A stretch of 8,396 bases of DNA from Bacteriovoracaceae bacterium (GTDB lineage Bacteria > Bdellovibrionota > Bacteriovoracia > Bacteriovoracales > Bacteriovoracaceae). The notes beneath the pieces were generated by a model. That model was not told the origin of the DNA. It saw nothing but the letters and a program-made list of their open reading frames with translations, and searched no databases. Positions 5,950 through 8,396 of the stretch are shown piece after piece. The position numbers were made by a program, and so were the translations under genes. The stretch lies in assembly GCA_023954595.1 (NCBI GenBank), contig JAGSHJ010000125.1, positions 1 to 8,396 of the forward strand, in the 5' to 3' direction. Each line of letters starts with the position of its first letter. Position 1 is the first letter of the stretch.

Positions 5950-7872
5950 ATGAAGATTTTGACCCTATTAATTCTCTTCTTTTCAGGGATTACTTTTGCA
6001 CAAGATCAGCTAGAGCTTGAGAAGAGTATTGCGAGGACTTTGCGCTCTAGACAAGCAAAGTATGGAATCAAGATCGTTAACTCCCAGTTCTTTGGCGTTG
6101 ATAAAAAGAGCTATCTTCAAGCATTGAAAAAAATTGATTCAACCATCTCTGAACTCAATTATTTAAAGTCATTCAAAAAGGTGGATAAGTTCAATATTAC
6201 AAGTGAATCAAAGCATCGCTTTTCAGATGGATGGGGAGTGGGGGTGTTTTATCTTCCGGCCAATTATTCAACAAAAAAACTCATTGAGATTTTCTCCTCA
6301 AGGCCAGAGCTTGAATCTAAATATTTAGATATTAATGAGGGGATCAATAGTAAGGTCGATAAAGTGATGGGCCAGTGGAAAAAGATCAACTCTTCTGCAA
6401 GAGATCTTTTGTGTGAATATGGGGACGACTTAAGACCTTGGGATGGTGGGCTCAATTTTTGGAACACAAGTTCTATGAGGTACAAGCTTGAGGCATCGGT
6501 TGGTAAGAGGGTTAAAGACATTCAATTTCTTACCACCGATCCTGACGACAACGGCTACTACTCTAAGCAGGCAATCGTGTCGCTTGAACATACAGGCCCG
6601 TTAAACTTATTGTTAATGGGCATCTTTGGATCACAGGGACTGGAGAGATTTAGTATTCAGTTAAATAAAAATGAGGGTGGTCTTAGTTCTAAAAAAACTC
6701 TTTTTGGAAGCTGGTACGACTTGGATTGTGGATTTAGAGGGGCCAAAACCTTTCATTACGATAAAGGCAAGCTCTCCTTTAGAAGGTGGTATGGCCCAGA
6801 GGTAAAGCTCGAAAGAAAGATCTTTGCTGATAGGGATGTACTACCATTACAAAAAATTTATAAGAGCTCTCGCGAGTTAAAAATTGCAAAACAAGTTAGT
6901 TCTAGAAAAGACCGAGTTGTAATTGGCATTCTAGATGGAGGTGTGGATTACAATCACCCCAAGCTTGCTTATAAAATTCACAATCGTGTTTATGATGAAG
7001 CTGAGCATGTGAAACAGGTTCATGACCAGGAGCTTGCATTAGGTAGGGCACAGAAGCTTGAAAAAGAGCTCACTTCCTTGAGTGGATTTTCTAAATGGTT
7101 GAGACAGAGAGAGTTAAAGCATCAAATATTTCTTGAGAAAGTAAAGGCCAGAGAGCTTGCTCATGGCTGGGATTTTCAAGATGAAGATGGAAGGCCCTAT
7201 GACTATGAAGACTTAGGTGAGAACCCTGATGAGAGCTTTGTCCATGGTACCCATGTTGCGGGTGTTGCAACAAGGGGCACTGACGATGTTTCCATTCTTC
7301 CAATACGTTGTTCTTATTATGATAAAGAAACATATCTTCAAGCGATTGATTTGGCCTATGAGAAGGGAGCTCGAATCATGAATGTGAGTCGAGGAAACGT
7401 TGCAAGCTATAACTGGGAACACTTAAAGAAGGCGATGCTGTCAAGGCCTGATATGCTTTTTGTGGTTGCTGCCGGAAATCACGGCCAGAGCTTGGATGTG
7501 GTTCCGATTTATCCCGCAGCATATGCACTACCAAATATGTTGGTTGTTACATCTGTAAATGAACAAAATCAGCTCTCCGACTTCTCAGGCTGGAGTGATA
7601 GCGTTGTAGACATTGCTGCACAAGGTGAGGATATATTGTCGGCAATGCCGGAGAATAAATACGAAAAACTAAGTGGCACGTCTATGGCAACACCACAGGT
7701 CACGAGAGTTGCTGCCAAAATTAAATTTATTAATCCGCAGCTTGGACCTATGCAGATAAAAAATATCATTTTAGAAACCGCAACCCCTGTTGAGTCTCTC
7801 AAAGGAAAGGTAAGAACTAGTGGTGTTTTAAATGAGCACAAGGCCCTAGAGATGGCCATAGACACTCTTTGA
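5950..7872 (+). CDS. Secreted subtilisin-family (S8) serine protease with unassigned N-terminal region
   Basis: This predicted exported endopeptidase has 640 aa. A Sec signal peptide is clear: MK, hydrophobic ILTLLILFFSGI, then TFA before QDQ, with cleavage likely near residue 17. The subtilase domain fills the C-terminal half: Asp329 in GILDGGVD, His432 in VHGTHVAG, the oxyanion-hole Asn510 in VVAAGNHG and nucleophile Ser578 in GTSMATP, so the triad is intact. The Asp-His distance is 103 residues against about 32 in subtilisin. The extra stretch (about 345-405) is highly charged and probably helical. Residues 18-310 match no domain I know; they hold Cys155 and Cys260, a possible disulfide, and may act as a propeptide or binding domain. 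The protein ends soon after the catalytic Ser, with no sorting domain or C-terminal repeats. No Shine-Dalgarno precedes the ATG (ATTCCGATTAGTTTGC), but the signal peptide starting at this Met supports it. The gene lies behind the ahcY terminator and runs toward rpiB without an obvious terminator. The substrate is unknown. Confidence 0.93.
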   Translation: MKILTLLILFFSGITFAQDQLELEKSIARTLRSRQAKYGIKIVNSQFFGVDKKSYLQALKKIDSTISELNYLKSFKKVDKFNITSESKHRFSDGWGVGVFYLPANYSTKKLIEIFSSRPELESKYLDINEGINSKVDKVMGQWKKINSSARDLLCEYGDDLRPWDGGLNFWNTSSMRYKLEASVGKRVKDIQFLTTDPDDNGYYSKQAIVSLEHTGPLNLLLMGIFGSQGLERFSIQLNKNEGGLSSKKTLFGSWYDLDCGFRGAKTFHYDKGKLSFRRWYGPEVKLERKIFADRDVLPLQKIYKSSRELKIAKQVSSRKDRVVIGILDGGVDYNHPKLAYKIHNRVYDEAEHVKQVHDQELALGRAQKLEKELTSLSGFSKWLRQRELKHQIFLEKVKARELAHGWDFQDEDGRPYDYEDLGENPDESFVHGTHVAGVATRGTDDVSILPIRCSYYDKETYLQAIDLAYEKGARIMNVSRGNVASYNWEHLKKAMLSRPDMLFVVAAGNHGQSLDVVPIYPAAYALPNMLVVTSVNEQNQLSDFSGWSDSVVDIAAQGEDILSAMPENKYEKLSGTSMATPQVTRVAAKIKFINPQLGPMQIKNIILETATPVESLKGKVRTSGVLNEHKALEMAIDTL

Positions 7873-7894
7873 TTAGGCCTATATTGCATAAGTG

Positions 7895-7924
7895 TTGAAT
7901 TACGCGCTATGAGACTGTTCTAAA
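7895..7924 (+). promoter_or_regulatory. Weak candidate promoter for rpiB
   Basis: TTGAAT (7895-7900, 4 of 6 to consensus) and TCTAAA (7919-7924, 4 of 6) are separated by 18 bases. Start of transcription near 7931 would give a leader of about 33 bases. Because no clear terminator follows the protease gene, rpiB might also be read through from it. Confidence 0.3.
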
Positions 7925-7952
7925 CTCAAAATCCTAGGTATGTTAGATAAAA

Positions 7953-7957
7953 AAGGA
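7953..7957 (+). promoter_or_regulatory. Shine-Dalgarno that fixes the rpiB start
   Basis: AAGGA lies 6 bases before the ATG at 7964. An in-frame ATG at 7940 would add eight residues (MLDKKGTT), but it has no ribosome site and would place extra residues before the conserved N-terminal strand KIILASDH, so 7964 is preferred. Confidence 0.8.
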
Positions 7958-7963
7958 ACTACT

Positions 7964-8389
7964 ATGGAAAAAATTATATTGGCCAGCGATCATGCTGCAT
8001 TCGAACAAAAAGAAAAACTTAAACAAATTCTAGAGAAAACTTATGAGGTTGTAGATCTTGGCACCAACTCTGAAGAGAGTGTTCACTATCCTCTTTTTGG
8101 ACAGTTGATTGCCAATAAAGTTTTAGAAAGCAGCGGCAGAGGTATTGCTCTATGTGGCTCAGGAATTGGAATATCAATTCAGGTCAATAGATTCAAAGGT
8201 GTAAGGGGAGCTCTTTGTCGTGATGAAGAAGATGCTAAGATGTCTCGTTTGCATAATGACTCTAATATCTTATGCCTAGGTGGAAGAAAAAATACTATGG
8301 AAGAGATTGAAAAAATCGTGGATGTCTGGCTTAACACAGAATTTGAAGGCGGAAGACATCAAACAAGAATAGATATGATGGATAAGTAA
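7964..8389 (+). CDS. rpiB: Ribose-5-phosphate isomerase B
   Basis: This enzyme interconverts ribose 5-phosphate and ribulose 5-phosphate in the non-oxidative pentose phosphate pathway. The 141-aa product has the RpiB/LacAB fold markers in order: LASDHAAFEQKE (6-17, with Asp9 and His10), DLGTNSEESV (31-40), the active-site cysteine Cys64 in IALCGSGIGISI, NRFKGVRGALC (75-85), and SRLHNDSNILCLGGR (94-108, with His97). Length is normal for the family (about 140-150). The start is set by AAGGA six bases upstream. Oddities: the usual Asp-Tyr-Pro after ESV reads His-Tyr-Pro (His41), and the usual HAGFE reads HAAFE. The catalytic Cys and His are kept, so activity on ribose 5-phosphate, or on a related sugar such as allose 6-phosphate, remains likely. 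The TAA overlaps a possible next start (TAATG), suggesting translational coupling to the gene that follows. LacA/LacB subunits are less likely because Cys64 and the CGSGIG loop are intact. Confidence 0.93.
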   Translation: MEKIILASDHAAFEQKEKLKQILEKTYEVVDLGTNSEESVHYPLFGQLIANKVLESSGRGIALCGSGIGISIQVNRFKGVRGALCRDEEDAKMSRLHNDSNILCLGGRKNTMEEIEKIVDVWLNTEFEGGRHQTRIDMMDK

Positions 8390-8396
8390 TGAAAGT
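8389..8396 (+). CDS. Possible start of the next gene, cut by the window edge
   Basis: An ATG at 8389-8391 shares its A with the rpiB stop codon (TAATG) and is followed by AAA GT. Such one-base overlaps are common in translationally coupled operons, and GGATAAG just upstream could serve as a weak ribosome site. Only two full codons are visible, so nothing can be said about the product. In many bacteria rpiB precedes glyA, but the sequence here does not show that. Confidence 0.3.

Noticed and set aside
7873..7880. TAGGCCTA just after the protease stop as a terminator
   Set aside because: It is a loop-less palindrome without flanking pairing or a T-run, so it cannot form a useful hairpin.
7569..7889. 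106-codon minus-strand open frame opposite the subtilase C-terminus
   Set aside because: It is antisense to the conserved catalytic-Ser region, which explains its openness, and no ribosome site or motif supports it.
1..8396. CRISPR array, tRNA/rRNA genes, insertion sequence or phage attachment site
   Set aside because: I found no spaced direct repeats, no cloverleaf-like sequences, no transposase or integrase motif and no target duplications on reading both strands.

Overview
The window is AT-rich (roughly 60% A+T by eye) Gram-negative-type chromosomal DNA. It carries seven genes or gene parts, packed closely with no gap longer than about 150 bases. The gene mix suggests a Bdellovibrionota lineage such as Bacteriovorax/Halobacteriovorax or a relative: a DmdC-like long acyl-CoA dehydrogenase, NAD-dependent SAH hydrolase, a THUMP-type rRNA methyltransferase, a secreted subtilase and RpiB, with an AT-rich background and a striking excess of GGCC. 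This placement is an inference from style and content, because the window has no rRNA or other phylogenetic marker.

Layout from left to right. (1) The C-terminal 101 codons of an unrecognised protein enter from the left edge and end at 306, followed by a GGCC-cored hairpin terminator. (2) A monocistronic 577-aa acyl-CoA dehydrogenase (454-2187) has an extended -10 promoter, a strong Shine-Dalgarno and a perfect 11-bp terminator stem. (3) A GTG-started 276-aa protein (2315-3145) was not recognised as a named family, but it carries the full residue pattern of a PD-(D/E)XK nuclease fold. (4) A THUMP/RlmL-type 23S rRNA guanine-N2 methyltransferase lies on the minus strand (4383-3139). Its last codons overlap the preceding gene tail-to-tail by 7 bp. 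(5) ahcY (4521-5816), SAH hydrolase, is divergent from the methyltransferase and ends in a good terminator. (6) A 640-aa exported subtilisin-family protease (5950-7872) has an unassigned ~300-aa N-terminal region and a long charged insert between the catalytic Asp and His. (7) rpiB (7964-8389) follows, and a further gene appears to start on its stop codon (TAATG) and runs off the right edge.

How the genes relate. Most look like separate housekeeping or accessory units rather than one operon. The one clear biochemical link is the divergent pair rlmL-like/ahcY: the methyltransferase uses SAM and releases SAH, and AhcY clears SAH. The acyl-CoA dehydrogenase implies fatty-acid or acyl-CoA catabolism, the subtilase implies periplasmic or extracellular proteolysis, and RpiB belongs to the non-oxidative pentose phosphate pathway. 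I did not find a convincing new multi-gene system. The items most worth a second look are the PD-(D/E)XK-like orphan, the subtilase architecture, and the GGCC excess that also forms the core of all three terminators.
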